DNA from: Clostridiales bacterium
GTDB lineage: Bacteria; Bacillota; Clostridia; Oscillospirales; Oscillospiraceae
Reading direction: 5' to 3'
DNA: 64,000 nucleotides
NCBI GenBank assembly: GCA_004558115.1
Contig: SFDT01000004.1
Coordinates: 1-64,000, forward strand
This document shows, piece by piece, positions 16,766-25,838 of the stretch. Each line of letters begins with the position of its first letter. The stretch's first letter is position 1. Under the pieces are notes generated by a model, which worked only from the letters and a program-made list of their open reading frames with translations, ran no database searches and was not told the DNA's origin. The position numbers were made by a program, and so were the translations under genes.

Positions 16766-17503
16766 ATGGAAAAGGTATTTGGACTTCCTTCCGGCTGCAC
16801 TGCAAAGACCCACAGCTATTGTCCGGGATGCATGCATGGCGTGGCCATGAACATCCTGATGCATACCATCGAAAAGTTTCAGCTGCTGGACAAGATCGTG
16901 ATCGTGAACCCGGTGGGCTGCGGAGGACTGGGCCTTTACGAGGCCACGGCCAACTATATTTCGGCGGCACACGGACGTGCCTCCGCGGTGGCGACAGGCA
17001 TCAAGCGCTGCAGCCCGGAATCCTTTGTGATGACCTATCAGGGCGACGGCGACCTGGCCGGCATCGGCATCGCGGAGACGATCCATACGGCGGCCCGTGG
17101 TGAGAACATCACGGTCATCTTCGCCAACAACACCACCTACGGCATGACCGGCGGCCAGATGGCGCCTACGACGATGGTGGGGCAGAATTCCACCACGACA
17201 CCCGGCGGCAGGCGTGTGGACCGGCAGGGCTATCCGCTGAAGATGGCGGAGATGATCGCCCAGCTGGAGGCTCCCGCCTATGTGGAGCGGGTGGCGCTTT
17301 ACGATTCCGCCCACGTTCTGAAGGCCACAAAGGCCTTTGAAAAGGCTTTTGAAGTCAATCTCAAGGGCGGATATGCGTTCATCGAGATGCTGACCAACTG
17401 CCCCACCAACTGGAAAATGTCTCCGGAGCAGACGGTCCGGCAGATCCGGGAGCAGAATGAAAAAATATTCCCCCTGGGCGTATTCAAGGATAAGGAGATC
17501 TGA
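16766..17503 (+). CDS. korB: 2-oxoacid:ferredoxin oxidoreductase, beta (TPP-binding) subunit
   Basis: 245 residues. It has the TPP/Mg-binding pattern CPGCMHG near the start, VNPVGCGG, and the GDGDLAGIG motif (about residues 93-101) with NNTTYGMTGGQ, which bind diphosphate and metal. ATG 16766 follows GGAGGG. It is 13 bases after the alpha subunit and 3 bases before the gamma subunit. Confidence 0.93.
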   Translation: MEKVFGLPSGCTAKTHSYCPGCMHGVAMNILMHTIEKFQLLDKIVIVNPVGCGGLGLYEATANYISAAHGRASAVATGIKRCSPESFVMTYQGDGDLAGIGIAETIHTAARGENITVIFANNTTYGMTGGQMAPTTMVGQNSTTTPGGRRVDRQGYPLKMAEMIAQLEAPAYVERVALYDSAHVLKATKAFEKAFEVNLKGGYAFIEMLTNCPTNWKMSPEQTVRQIREQNEKIFPLGVFKDKEI

Positions 17504-17506
17504 CGT

Positions 17507-18046
17507 ATGGAACAATCTCTGCTGATCGCCGGTTTCGGTGGACAGGGCGTCATGCTCATTGGAAAAACACTGAGCCATGCGTCTGTGGATGCCGGCAAAT
17601 TCTCCACATTTTTCCCGGCCTACGGCGCGGAGCAGCGGGGCGGCACCGCCAACTGCACGGTCATTGTCAGTGACAGTGAACCCATCGACTGCCCGCTGCG
17701 GGAGCAGTTTGACACCATTATCATTATGAATGAGCTGTCTTTCACCCGTTTCGCTGGTGCCCTGAAGCCCGGCGGGACACTGATGATCAACTCCTCGCTG
17801 GTAGAGGCAAGACCGGACCCGTCTGTGAAGACTGTGACCGTGGATACCGCAAAGATCGCAGGTGAAGTAGGCAGTCCCAAAGTGGCGAACATGGTGATGC
17901 TGGGTGCGTATATCGGCTATACCGGCATCTATGATGTGGACGCCATTAAAAAGCTGATCGGACAGGCACTGGCAAAGCGGCCTGAAATGGCGGAGCTGAA
18001 CGCTCGGGCCATTGACGCGGGCGTGGCAGCCGTAAGTGCTTCCTGA
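17507..18046 (+). CDS. korC: 2-oxoacid:ferredoxin oxidoreductase, gamma subunit
   Basis: 179 residues. The N-terminal GFGGQGVMLIGKTL and AYGAEQRGGTANCTVIVS motifs are typical of the gamma subunit or domain of 2-oxoacid:ferredoxin oxidoreductases. ATG 17507 follows AAGGAG. It ends the four-subunit set; 117 bases then separate it from the AGCS symporter gene. Confidence 0.92.
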   Translation: MEQSLLIAGFGGQGVMLIGKTLSHASVDAGKFSTFFPAYGAEQRGGTANCTVIVSDSEPIDCPLREQFDTIIIMNELSFTRFAGALKPGGTLMINSSLVEARPDPSVKTVTVDTAKIAGEVGSPKVANMVMLGAYIGYTGIYDVDAIKKLIGQALAKRPEMAELNARAIDAGVAAVSAS

Positions 18047-18163
18047 CAACGGCAACGATATGGAGCGTGATATGAAATCAGAAAAAGCCTTGGCAAATTC
18101 ATAGGGAGAAACAACGCGCAGCTTATCAACCAATTGTGTGTATGATTTTTAGGAGGGATATCA

Positions 18164-19672
18164 ATGTCATCGATCATTGAATGGATGCAGAACGCGTATT
18201 ACTGGATCTGGGGCACGCCGATGCTGATCGCCGTTTTGGGCTCCAGCCTTTGGTTCACCATCGCTTCCGGCGGCTTCCAGTTCCGCCACTTCACCCATTT
18301 CTTCAAGGAGACCTTCGGCAAGATGCTCAGCAAGGACACCCGTTCCGTTTCCAAGGACGGCAAGGGCGGCCATATCAGCATTCTGGACGTTGCGTCCACG
18401 GCAGTGGGCGGCGCTGTGGGCGTGGGCAATATCAGTGGCGTCGCCACGGCAGTGGCCACCGGCGGTCCCGGCGCCCTGTTTTGGATGTGGATCGAGGCGT
18501 GGTTCGCCATGGCTCTGAAGTGCGCGGAAGTCACGCTGGGCGTGTTTTACCGCAAGACCGATGAGAAGGGCGACCCCTACGGCGGCCCCTGCTACTACAT
18601 TTCCAGAGGCCTTCCCCAGGTGTTCGGCGAGAAGTTCAAAAAGGCGGCTGCCGTGATCGGCGGTATCTGGGGCTTCTGCTTTATGTGCAACTTCCTCTCC
18701 GGCGTCCAGGGCTATACCATCTGCGAGGGTTTCGCGCCTGCGTGGAACCTGGATATCCTGGCCTGCGGTGTTGTGCTGAGCGTCGTGATCTGGATCCTGG
18801 TTTGGGGCGGCACGAAGCGTGTTGCCAAGGTGGCCGGCTATCTGGTGCCCATCATGTGCGTGCTGTTCATCCTGGGTGCGATCTTGATCGTCCTGACGAA
18901 TATCAGCAACCTTGGCAGCGCCATCGCGCTGATCGTCCGCTCCGCGTTCACGCCCACCGCTGCCGTCGGCGGCTTCACCGGCGTCGTCGTGAAGACTGCC
19001 ATCACGCAGGGCATCTCCCGCGCTGTGTTCTCCAATGAGGCCGGCCAGGGCTCCTCCACCATGATCCACTCCCAGGCGAATGTGGACCATCCCTTCAAGC
19101 AGGGCATGTGGGGTTATTTTGAGGTGTTTGTGGACACCATCCTGGTGTGCTTCTTCACGGGCCTGGCCATCGTGATCTCCGGTGCCTGGTCCTCCGGCGC
19201 CCAGGGCGCCACTCTGACGATCTCCGCCTTCAGCACCACCTTCGGCCCCTGGGCGGGCAAGGTTGTTTCCGTTTTCGTCCTGCTGTTTGGCCTGACCACC
19301 ATCACCGGCTGGTTTACGTATTATGACAACATCCTGCGCTTTATGTGCGGTAAAAATGTGAAGCTGAAGAACGCCATCGTTACCGGCTTCCGCGTGGTGT
19401 TCCCCATCCCCATGCTCCTCACGATCTGGTTCACCGTCAATTACGGTGCGTCCACCAGCTTTGTCTGGACCATCACGGACCTGCTTTGCTCCGTGCCTGC
19501 CTGCCTGAATATCATCTGCGTGGTGCTGATGAGCGGCACGTTCATCAAACTCGTGAAGGATTACAAGGCGCGGTATCTGGGCATCGGCCAGATCGACCCT
19601 GACTTCCGGTATTTCTATGACCAGGAAGAGTATGAGCGGGCGGAGGCTGCCAGAAAAGCGGCCGGCAAGTAA
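18164..19672 (+). CDS. Alanine/glycine:Na+ symporter (AGCS family)
   Basis: 502 residues with about ten membrane helices. AGCS signatures include the GGAVGVGNISGVATAVATGGPGA-type segment (about residues 83-105, abbreviated), GGPCYYI, and FSNEAGQGSS near residue 290. The family couples alanine or glycine uptake to sodium. ATG 18164 follows AGGAGGG. It sits between the 2-oxoacid oxidoreductase and an aminotransferase, so it probably brings in the amino acid the island ferments. Confidence 0.93.
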   Translation: MSSIIEWMQNAYYWIWGTPMLIAVLGSSLWFTIASGGFQFRHFTHFFKETFGKMLSKDTRSVSKDGKGGHISILDVASTAVGGAVGVGNISGVATAVATGGPGALFWMWIEAWFAMALKCAEVTLGVFYRKTDEKGDPYGGPCYYISRGLPQVFGEKFKKAAAVIGGIWGFCFMCNFLSGVQGYTICEGFAPAWNLDILACGVVLSVVIWILVWGGTKRVAKVAGYLVPIMCVLFILGAILIVLTNISNLGSAIALIVRSAFTPTAAVGGFTGVVVKTAITQGISRAVFSNEAGQGSSTMIHSQANVDHPFKQGMWGYFEVFVDTILVCFFTGLAIVISGAWSSGAQGATLTISAFSTTFGPWAGKVVSVFVLLFGLTTITGWFTYYDNILRFMCGKNVKLKNAIVTGFRVVFPIPMLLTIWFTVNYGASTSFVWTITDLLCSVPACLNIICVVLMSGTFIKLVKDYKARYLGIGQIDPDFRYFYDQEEYERAEAARKAAGK

Positions 19673-19714
19673 AAGCGGACGAGCCAGTTACCTGAATAGA
19701 AGGGAAGTATCATT

Positions 19715-20908
19715 GTGGAATATAAATACGCCGGCCGTGCCAGGTTTGCGGCCCCTACACTGATCCGGATGGCAAATGACTATGCCGCCGGAAATCCCGA
19801 TTTCATCTTTTTCTCAGTGGGCAATCCGTCTGTTGAGACATTCCCTGCCAAGGAGCTTCGGGAACTGGCGGATGAGGTCCTGGCGGAGAATTATAAGAGC
19901 TGCCTGCCCTATGGAGAAAACCCCGGTTATCCGCCGCTGCGCGCCCTGGTGCGGGAGCGGCTGGTGAAACGGGGCATCCTGAAGGCCGATGACGACAATG
20001 ACTTATTCATCACGCCGGGTTCCGGCCACGGCATGGACTTGATGACGATGACGTTTTGTGACCCCGGAGATGAGATCATTGTGGAGGAGTTCACCTACAC
20101 CGGCATCATCGGTTCGGCACGCTGCATGGGGGCAAGCCTTGTGGGCGTGAAGATGGAGGACGACGGCATGGACATGGCGGACCTGGAGGAAAAGCTCCGG
20201 ACGCATCCCAGGGCCAAGTTCATCTATCTCGTCCCCACATTTTCCAATCCCACGGGCATCACCTGGTCCATGGAAAAGCGGAAGGCGCTGTACGCGCTGA
20301 GCCAAAAATACGACATCATGATCTATGAGGATGACCCGTACGGCGAGCTGCGGTACAGCGGAACGCCGGTGGACACGGTCAAATCCCTGGATACGGATGG
20401 CCGGGTGGTCTATGCCGGCTCCTTTTCCAAGATCCTCTCCGCCGGACTGCGGGTGGGCTATGTGGTGTGTGACAAGAGCCTGTACACGAAGCTGAGCTGC
20501 GCCGCCGGCAACGTGGTGGTGGCGTCGAACCTTGCACAGATGGTCATGGCCAAGTACATGGAGCGGTATGACCTGGATGCCCACATCCAAAAGGCCTGCG
20601 ACTATTACGGGAAGAAGGCCCGCGCCATGAAAGAGGCGCTGGACCGCTGCCTGCCGGAAGGCTGGGTGCGGACAGACCCGGAGGGAGGCCTGTTTATGTG
20701 GGTGACCGCGCCGGAGGAGGTCGATGCCATGGAAATGTGGAAGGAGCTGCTTTCCATGGGCGTCGGGCTGGCGCCGTCGGCGTCGTTTGCGCCGGACCGG
20801 GACAATCCCGGACACGCGTTCCGCCTGAATTATTCCCGTCCCAGTATCGAGGATATTGAAAAGGGCTGCGAAATTTTTGGACAGGTCAGCAGCAAATATA
20901 CGAAATAA
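19715..20908 (+). CDS. PLP-dependent aminotransferase (class I/II, AadN/LysN-like)
   Basis: 397 residues. It is a fold-type I aminotransferase with the PLP lysine in GSFSKILSAGLRVGYV (about residue 237), NPTG (about 180) and YEDDPYGELRY before it. GTG 19715 is the start, with AAGGGAAG upstream; no ATG fits better. It would move the amino group of the imported amino acid onto 2-oxoglutarate or pyruvate, giving the 2-oxoacid substrate of the Kor enzyme. Relatives act on 2-aminoadipate, branched-chain or aromatic amino acids; specificity is unknown. Confidence 0.9.
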   Translation: MEYKYAGRARFAAPTLIRMANDYAAGNPDFIFFSVGNPSVETFPAKELRELADEVLAENYKSCLPYGENPGYPPLRALVRERLVKRGILKADDDNDLFITPGSGHGMDLMTMTFCDPGDEIIVEEFTYTGIIGSARCMGASLVGVKMEDDGMDMADLEEKLRTHPRAKFIYLVPTFSNPTGITWSMEKRKALYALSQKYDIMIYEDDPYGELRYSGTPVDTVKSLDTDGRVVYAGSFSKILSAGLRVGYVVCDKSLYTKLSCAAGNVVVASNLAQMVMAKYMERYDLDAHIQKACDYYGKKARAMKEALDRCLPEGWVRTDPEGGLFMWVTAPEEVDAMEMWKELLSMGVGLAPSASFAPDRDNPGHAFRLNYSRPSIEDIEKGCEIFGQVSSKYTK

Positions 20909-20911
20909 TGG

Positions 20912-20948
20912 AAACAGGCTCCCCTGTGTCAGCAGGGGAGCCTGTTTT
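20912..20948. terminator. Bidirectional terminator between convergent genes
   Basis: Perfect 15-bp stem (20912-20926 with 20933-20947), with T-rich flank on one side and A-rich flank on the other. It ends the + strand aminotransferase and the - strand GntR gene. Confidence 0.8.
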
Positions 20949-20958
20949 GTGTGACCGG

Positions 20959-21588
20959 TCAATTTGTCAGCCGCTGGAAGGAACAGTTCATGCAGTTTTC
21001 CACGTGGCGCTTCATGATGTCCGCCGCCTGGTCGAATTGACCGTCCAGCAGAGCATCCAAAAGCTCGATATGTTCCCCCTGGGCACTGTCAAAGCGGGTG
21101 AAGTCGTTGGAGTAAAACTGGATCCTGGTGTTCTGGTCCCACAGCTTATGCATGGTGTCTGTGAGGAATTTATTGCCGCAGCTGTCTGCCAGGTACATAT
21201 GAAGATCGGTATCCAGCTCGCCCAGCAAAAAGCCTTGGGCAGGAGGAATGGACTTCTCACAGCGCTTTTTGAATTCCAGCAGGCGCTTTTTCGTGAGCCG
21301 GGGACCGGCTTCTTTCACGATGAAAGGCTCCAGGAGCTTCCGCGCCTGATACATTTCCCGAACGTCCGTGATGGTGATGTTCGAGACCAGAATGCCCTTT
21401 TTGGGGAGCACCTGAATGAGGTTTTCCTGGGACAGCCTGTTCAGTGCCTCGCGGATGGGCGTGCGGCTGATCTTCAATTCCTCACACAGCGCGGTCTCGT
21501 TGAGGACCGAACCGGGCTCATAATCACAGTGGAGGAGCTTTTCCTTGATGGAGGTATATGCAAATGTCTTCAAGTCGATGGTCGGCAT
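20959..21588 (-). CDS. GntR family (FadR/FCD-type) transcriptional regulator
   Basis: 209 residues. The N-terminal winged helix reads PGSVLNETALCEELKISRTPIREALNRLS, with recognition helix SRTPIREAL, followed by the all-helical FCD ligand-binding domain (about 90-205) with metal-binding acidic/His residues. The ATG at 21588 is chosen because the predicted promoter start near 21647 leaves a normal leader; the TTG at 21639 would leave almost none. It is convergent with the fermentation genes and may bind their pathway acid and control them, including the TTGTATACAA site before the MFS gene. That link is inference. Confidence 0.85.
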   Translation of the reverse strand: MPTIDLKTFAYTSIKEKLLHCDYEPGSVLNETALCEELKISRTPIREALNRLSQENLIQVLPKKGILVSNITITDVREMYQARKLLEPFIVKEAGPRLTKKRLLEFKKRCEKSIPPAQGFLLGELDTDLHMYLADSCGNKFLTDTMHKLWDQNTRIQFYSNDFTRFDSAQGEHIELLDALLDGQFDQAADIMKRHVENCMNCSFQRLTN

Positions 21589-21653
21589 GGCAGAACCCAC
21601 TTTCAACAAATAGCAGTAGAAGAATGGAACAAAAGACAAGTTTCCTTTTATTG

Positions 21654-21682
21654 ATTATACATCGCGGATACATTTGTTTCAA
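21654..21682 (-). promoter_or_regulatory. Promoter of the FCD-type GntR gene
   Basis: On the - strand TTGAAA (complement of 21677-21682), 17-base spacer, TATAAT (complement of 21654-21659). A repeated ATGTAT half-site lies in the spacer and may be an autoregulatory site. Confidence 0.65.
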
Positions 21683-21754
21683 TCGAAACTTCCGCAGTTC
21701 TTCGGGAGCGTAGGAAACTTCTGGTACAGGAGAGCGATTGGAAGATGAGAGCCA

Positions 21755-21783
21755 TTGACAGCACTATATAGTTGTAGTATCAT
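21755..21783 (+). promoter_or_regulatory. MarR-ABC operon promoter with palindromic spacer
   Basis: TTGACA (21755-21760), 17-base spacer, TATCAT (21778-21783). The spacer holds a perfect palindrome ACTATATAGT at 21763-21772, well placed for MarR autorepression. Confidence 0.65.
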
Positions 21784-21831
21784 CAAAAATAGTTGATGCT
21801 TCATCTTTATAAAGGGAATAGGGGGGCACAT

Positions 21832-22311
21832 ATGGACGCATCCAAACGGCAGATCACGAAAATTGCCCGGGAAGTGAATAAGCTGGTCATTCGGACCATG
21901 AAGGACAGCGGCATCGGCTCCGGAGAGATGGACCTCATCCATCTGGTGCGGCACCACCCGGGCATCTCCCAAAAGGAGGCGTGCCTCCAGCTGAATATGG
22001 ACAAGGGCGCCGTGGCCAGGCGGACGGCCAATCTGGAGCTGAAAGGGTATCTGGTCCGAAAGAGCAACCCGGCGGATGGACGGAGCCAGCTGCTGTACGC
22101 CACGGAGAAGGCGGAGCAGCTGAAGACCTCCAAGGCGGCGGTGGAGACCGCCTTTTACGAGTGGCTGCTGGCGGAGCTGTCGGAGGCAGAAAAGACTGCT
22201 TTTACCGATACGCTGAATCAGCTGTACCTGCGGGCGAAAAAGGAGAGCCGCGCCGGCTTTCCCCATATGCCGGCGCTGCTTGCAAACGAGGGGGAGAGCG
22301 AAAATGCGTAA
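21832..22311 (+). CDS. MarR family transcriptional regulator
   Basis: 159 residues. The winged helix-turn-helix is recognisable in GISQKEACLQLNMDKGAVARRTANLELKGYLVRKSNPADGRS, with the usual DGR wing. ATG 21832 follows AGGGGGG. It overlaps the first ABC gene by 8 bases and so is the first cistron of a regulator-exporter operon. MarR regulators placed this way usually repress the operon until a toxic ligand is bound; that is a family generalisation. Confidence 0.88.
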   Translation: MDASKRQITKIAREVNKLVIRTMKDSGIGSGEMDLIHLVRHHPGISQKEACLQLNMDKGAVARRTANLELKGYLVRKSNPADGRSQLLYATEKAEQLKTSKAAVETAFYEWLLAELSEAEKTAFTDTLNQLYLRAKKESRAGFPHMPALLANEGESENA

Positions 22312-24037
22312 GGCGGAAAAAGAGGACACCAGCCGCATCAGCTACTATTTTCGCAGGGAAACGGGCCTTTTGCTGGTGGTGACCGTGACAGGCATCCTTT
22401 ATAACATCGGTATGGTGGCGGGCCCCTGGTTTGAGGGGCAGCTGGTGCAGTACCTCTGCGATATCCTGGGAGGGCGGCGGGCCCCTGCCGCCATGCTGCG
22501 GCTGGCTATCTGCTATGTGCTGACCATCCTATTTGTGCAGTTCATGCGCTATATCAAGCGGCTGTACGTGCGGAAATTTGCCAACAACATCAGCAAACGC
22601 ATGAAAATGACCTTGTACCGCAACCTGCTGTATGGAAAGCAGGCAGAGCACGAAGGCGCCGGCGCCATGATGACGAAGCTCATCGCCGACGCGGACGCCT
22701 GCGTGGAGGGCATGCGGAAATTCACCACGGAGGTATTTGACACCGGCGTGGTCATGGTGGCTTATTTGGCCATGCTGCTGTCCTACGACTGGCGGCTGAC
22801 GCTGCTGGCCATGCTGTTTCCGCCCGTTGCGTATTTCCTGGCGGAGCGGCTGAAGGGCATCGTCACCAGAAATGCCGCCGCCAGCAAGGAAAGCGGCGGG
22901 CGGCTGAACGCGGCCACGCTGGAGCGGATCACCAACGGCCTGACGTACCGGGTGTATGGACAGGAGGCGGCGCAGAACGCCGCCTATGAAGCGCATCTGA
23001 CGGATTATGAAAAAAAGGCCGTCATGGCCAACGTGTGGGAAAACGCCATGCAGCCGGTCTACCAGGTGATCTCCATGCTGGGCACGGTGATGATCATCTG
23101 GTTCGGCGGCAAAAATGTGCTGGGCACCGGCTGGACGGTTTGGAACGTGGCGGCGTTTTCCTCGTTTTTCTCCTGCTATAAAAAGCTGGCGGTGAAATCC
23201 TCCAAGGCGGCGAAGCTCTTTAACGCCGTGCAGAAGGCCCGGGTGTCCTGGGGACGCATCCAGCCGTACCTGGCCTCTGTGCCGGAGGAGGCGGAGCAGC
23301 CGCTCCTTCCGCCGGCACCGCTGGCGGTCTGCGGCCTTTCCTTTGCGTATCCCGGGCAGAAGCCCCTGTTTACGGACGTAACCTTTCAGGCGGAGCCTGG
23401 GCAGATCGTGGGCGTCACCGGAGAAGTGGCCTGCGGAAAGTCCACGCTTGGCAGACTGTTCACCGGAGAACTGCCGTACCAGGGGCGCATTGCCTTGGGA
23501 AACGCGGTGTTTCCGTCCGGGGGCGGGCACTGGGGGAATCAGGTGGGCTATCTGGGTCACCAGCCGGAGCTGTTCAGCGGCACCGTTGAGGAGAATATCT
23601 GCCTGGGAAAGCCCGGAGATATCGCCCCGGTTCTCCGGGCCGTGTGCATGGACCGGGAGGTGGCGGAGCTGCCGGATGGGCCCCGCACCCGGATCGGCAG
23701 CGGCGGCGTCCGCCTTTCCGGCGGCCAGCAGGCCCGCATCGCCCTGGCCCGGACCCTGTACCACAAGCGGCCGGTCATGGTGCTGGACGATCCGTTTTCC
23801 GCGGTGGATATGGAGACAGAGGCGCAGATCTATGAGAATCTGCGCCAGTGGGGGAGGGACAGTGTCATTTTGCTGATCTCCCACCGGCTCGCCCTGTTCC
23901 CAAAGCTGGACCAGGTACTTTGGATGGAGCACGGCACCGTCCGGGTCTCCACCCACGACGGCCTGATGGAGCGGGAAGAACGTTACCGGATGCTGTATGA
24001 ATCCCAGAGAAAGGGGGCGGAGGCGAATGCGGAGTGA
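22304..24037 (+). CDS. ABC exporter subunit 1 (permease fused to ATPase)
   Basis: 577 residues. It has an N-terminal six-helix permease (about 20-310) and an ATPase (about 340-570) with Walker A GEVACGKST, signature LSGGQQARIALA and Walker B VMVLDDPFSAVD. The Walker A departs slightly from the usual GxxGxGKS: the second Gly position is Ala-Cys-Gly. ATG 22304 overlaps the MarR stop. It probably pairs with the next gene as a heterodimeric exporter (BmrCD/LmrCD type) for drugs or peptides. Confidence 0.9.
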   Translation: MRKAEKEDTSRISYYFRRETGLLLVVTVTGILYNIGMVAGPWFEGQLVQYLCDILGGRRAPAAMLRLAICYVLTILFVQFMRYIKRLYVRKFANNISKRMKMTLYRNLLYGKQAEHEGAGAMMTKLIADADACVEGMRKFTTEVFDTGVVMVAYLAMLLSYDWRLTLLAMLFPPVAYFLAERLKGIVTRNAAASKESGGRLNAATLERITNGLTYRVYGQEAAQNAAYEAHLTDYEKKAVMANVWENAMQPVYQVISMLGTVMIIWFGGKNVLGTGWTVWNVAAFSSFFSCYKKLAVKSSKAAKLFNAVQKARVSWGRIQPYLASVPEEAEQPLLPPAPLAVCGLSFAYPGQKPLFTDVTFQAEPGQIVGVTGEVACGKSTLGRLFTGELPYQGRIALGNAVFPSGGGHWGNQVGYLGHQPELFSGTVEENICLGKPGDIAPVLRAVCMDREVAELPDGPRTRIGSGGVRLSGGQQARIALARTLYHKRPVMVLDDPFSAVDMETEAQIYENLRQWGRDSVILLISHRLALFPKLDQVLWMEHGTVRVSTHDGLMEREERYRMLYESQRKGAEANAE

Positions 24038-25682
24038 AACTTCCGTGACACGCATCATCGGCGGCACCATCCGTGCCAGCAAGGCTTTAAGCGCACTGCT
24101 GCTGGCGGCCATCGCCGGCTCCGTGCTGTTTGCGCTGCTGCCGCCCCTGGTCCTGGAGCAGATCGTGGATGCCCTGGCGGAGCGGCGGCAGGTGACAGTT
24201 TCCCTGGCTGCCGGATACTTTTTGCTGGTGGCGGCCTCCGGACTGCTGGACGCGGCCAAGGAGAGCCTCATCACGGTGTTCGGCCAAAAAGTCACCCACC
24301 GGGTCCGCTCCGCCATGAGCGCGAAGCTGCTGCGGCTTCCGGCCGCCTATTACATCGAAAAAGAGCCCGGCGTGACGGCCTCCCGTTTTGTCAACGATGT
24401 CAATACCGTGGACAGCCTCTTTGCCTCCGGTGTCATCAGCATGGCGGCGGATGTGTGCAGGCTTTTCAGCATCCTGCTGGTCATCTTCACCAGAAGCACG
24501 GGGCTGGGGCTGCTGCTTTTGGCGGCGGCGCCGCTGCTGTTCTGGATGACCCGGGTCTTTCAAAAGCGGATGCTGGCGGCCCAGATGGAAAGCCGCATGG
24601 CCGTGGGCAGGACGAACCAGCAGATCCCGGAGACTCTGAAAAACATCCGTACCATCCGGGTATTCCACCGGGAGGACTATATGCAGCGGCGCTACGGAGA
24701 CGCCATTGAGCAGGGCTACCGGGCCCAGGAGAGATCCAATTTTTATGACGCCGTTTATTCGCCCATCGTCGTCACGGTCAGCGCGCTGCTCGTTGGCATC
24801 GTGATGGCGGCCTCCGCCCAGGGCGGCGCGGCCCGGTCGTTTTTCGGAATGTCTGCCGGCACCGCCGCCGCACTCATCGCCTACGTGGGCAGCTTCTTCG
24901 ACCCGCTGGAGAGCATCGGCATGGAGATACAAAATATCCAATCCGCCGTGGCGGGCGTCCGCCGCATCAATGAATTTCTGCGGGAGCCGGAACGGGAAGC
25001 GGGCGCAAAGGCGCCGGGCAGTGTGCCCGCTGGCGTTCCCGCCGTCCAGCTGTCCGGTGTTTCCTTCAGCTATGGAAAGGGCGAGCGGGAGATCCTGCGG
25101 GATTTTGACCTGACGGTACAGGAGGGGGAGTCCGTTCTTCTGGCGGGGCGTACCGGCGCCGGAAAGAGCACTCTGGTGAAGCTGATCCTGGGCCTGTACG
25201 AGCCGGAGGCGGGGCAGGTGCGGGTGTTCGGAACGCCGCCCGCCGGTATCCCGGAGGCGGAAAAGCGGCGCTGGTTCGGCTACGTGGAGCAGCAGTTCCA
25301 CCCGGTCCCCGGCACCGTGGGGGATCAGGTCTCCCTGAGGGACCCGCAGGTCTCGGAGGAACAGATTCGAAAGGCCCTCGTCACCGTGGGACTTTGGGAT
25401 ACGGTCCAAGACCTGCCGGAGGGCATCAACACCCCCTGCGGCGAGGGGCTGTTCTCCCAGGGACAGCTGCAGCTGCTCTCCATTGCCAGGGCCATTGTCC
25501 TGGAGCCGAAGCTGCTGCTGCTGGATGAGATCACCGCCAATCTGGACTCCAAGACTGAAGCCCAGGTGCTCGCGGCCTTGCAGGCGGCGTCTCTGCACCG
25601 GACGGTCCTCTCCATCTCTCACCGCCTGTACGAAGAAAACGGCGGCAGAAAGGTGGTCATCGGCGGGGAGGCTCCGCTGTAA
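24027..25682 (+). CDS. ABC exporter subunit 2 (permease fused to ATPase)
   Basis: 551 residues. It has a six-helix permease (about 15-300) and an ATPase with Walker A GRTGAGKST and Walker B KLLLLDEITANLD. The signature motif is degenerate (FSQGQLQLLSIARA instead of LSGGQ), as is common in one half of heterodimeric ABC exporters where only one ATP site is fully active. ATG 24027 lies within the end of subunit 1 (11-base overlap), so the two are translationally coupled. Confidence 0.9.
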   Translation: MRSETSVTRIIGGTIRASKALSALLLAAIAGSVLFALLPPLVLEQIVDALAERRQVTVSLAAGYFLLVAASGLLDAAKESLITVFGQKVTHRVRSAMSAKLLRLPAAYYIEKEPGVTASRFVNDVNTVDSLFASGVISMAADVCRLFSILLVIFTRSTGLGLLLLAAAPLLFWMTRVFQKRMLAAQMESRMAVGRTNQQIPETLKNIRTIRVFHREDYMQRRYGDAIEQGYRAQERSNFYDAVYSPIVVTVSALLVGIVMAASAQGGAARSFFGMSAGTAAALIAYVGSFFDPLESIGMEIQNIQSAVAGVRRINEFLREPEREAGAKAPGSVPAGVPAVQLSGVSFSYGKGEREILRDFDLTVQEGESVLLAGRTGAGKSTLVKLILGLYEPEAGQVRVFGTPPAGIPEAEKRRWFGYVEQQFHPVPGTVGDQVSLRDPQVSEEQIRKALVTVGLWDTVQDLPEGINTPCGEGLFSQGQLQLLSIARAIVLEPKLLLLDEITANLDSKTEAQVLAALQAASLHRTVLSISHRLYEENGGRKVVIGGEAPL

Positions 25683-25701
25683 CATCCAATATGCAATCAT
25701 C

Positions 25702-25733
25702 AATGGCGGCAGGTCCCGACCTGCCGCCATTTG
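25702..25733 (+). terminator. Likely terminator of the MarR-ABC operon
   Basis: A 14-bp perfect inverted repeat (25702-25715 and 25718-25731) with only a short T stretch after it, so termination may be incomplete. Confidence 0.5.
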
Positions 25734-25838
25734 CTGATGGCCTTTTGGGACAGTGGGGGATAATTGTCCCTTGCGTCCCGGAGAGGATGCGGGTAGACTG
25801 GTAAAAAACGTGAGAAACACTCGGAAAGGGGCGGACGT

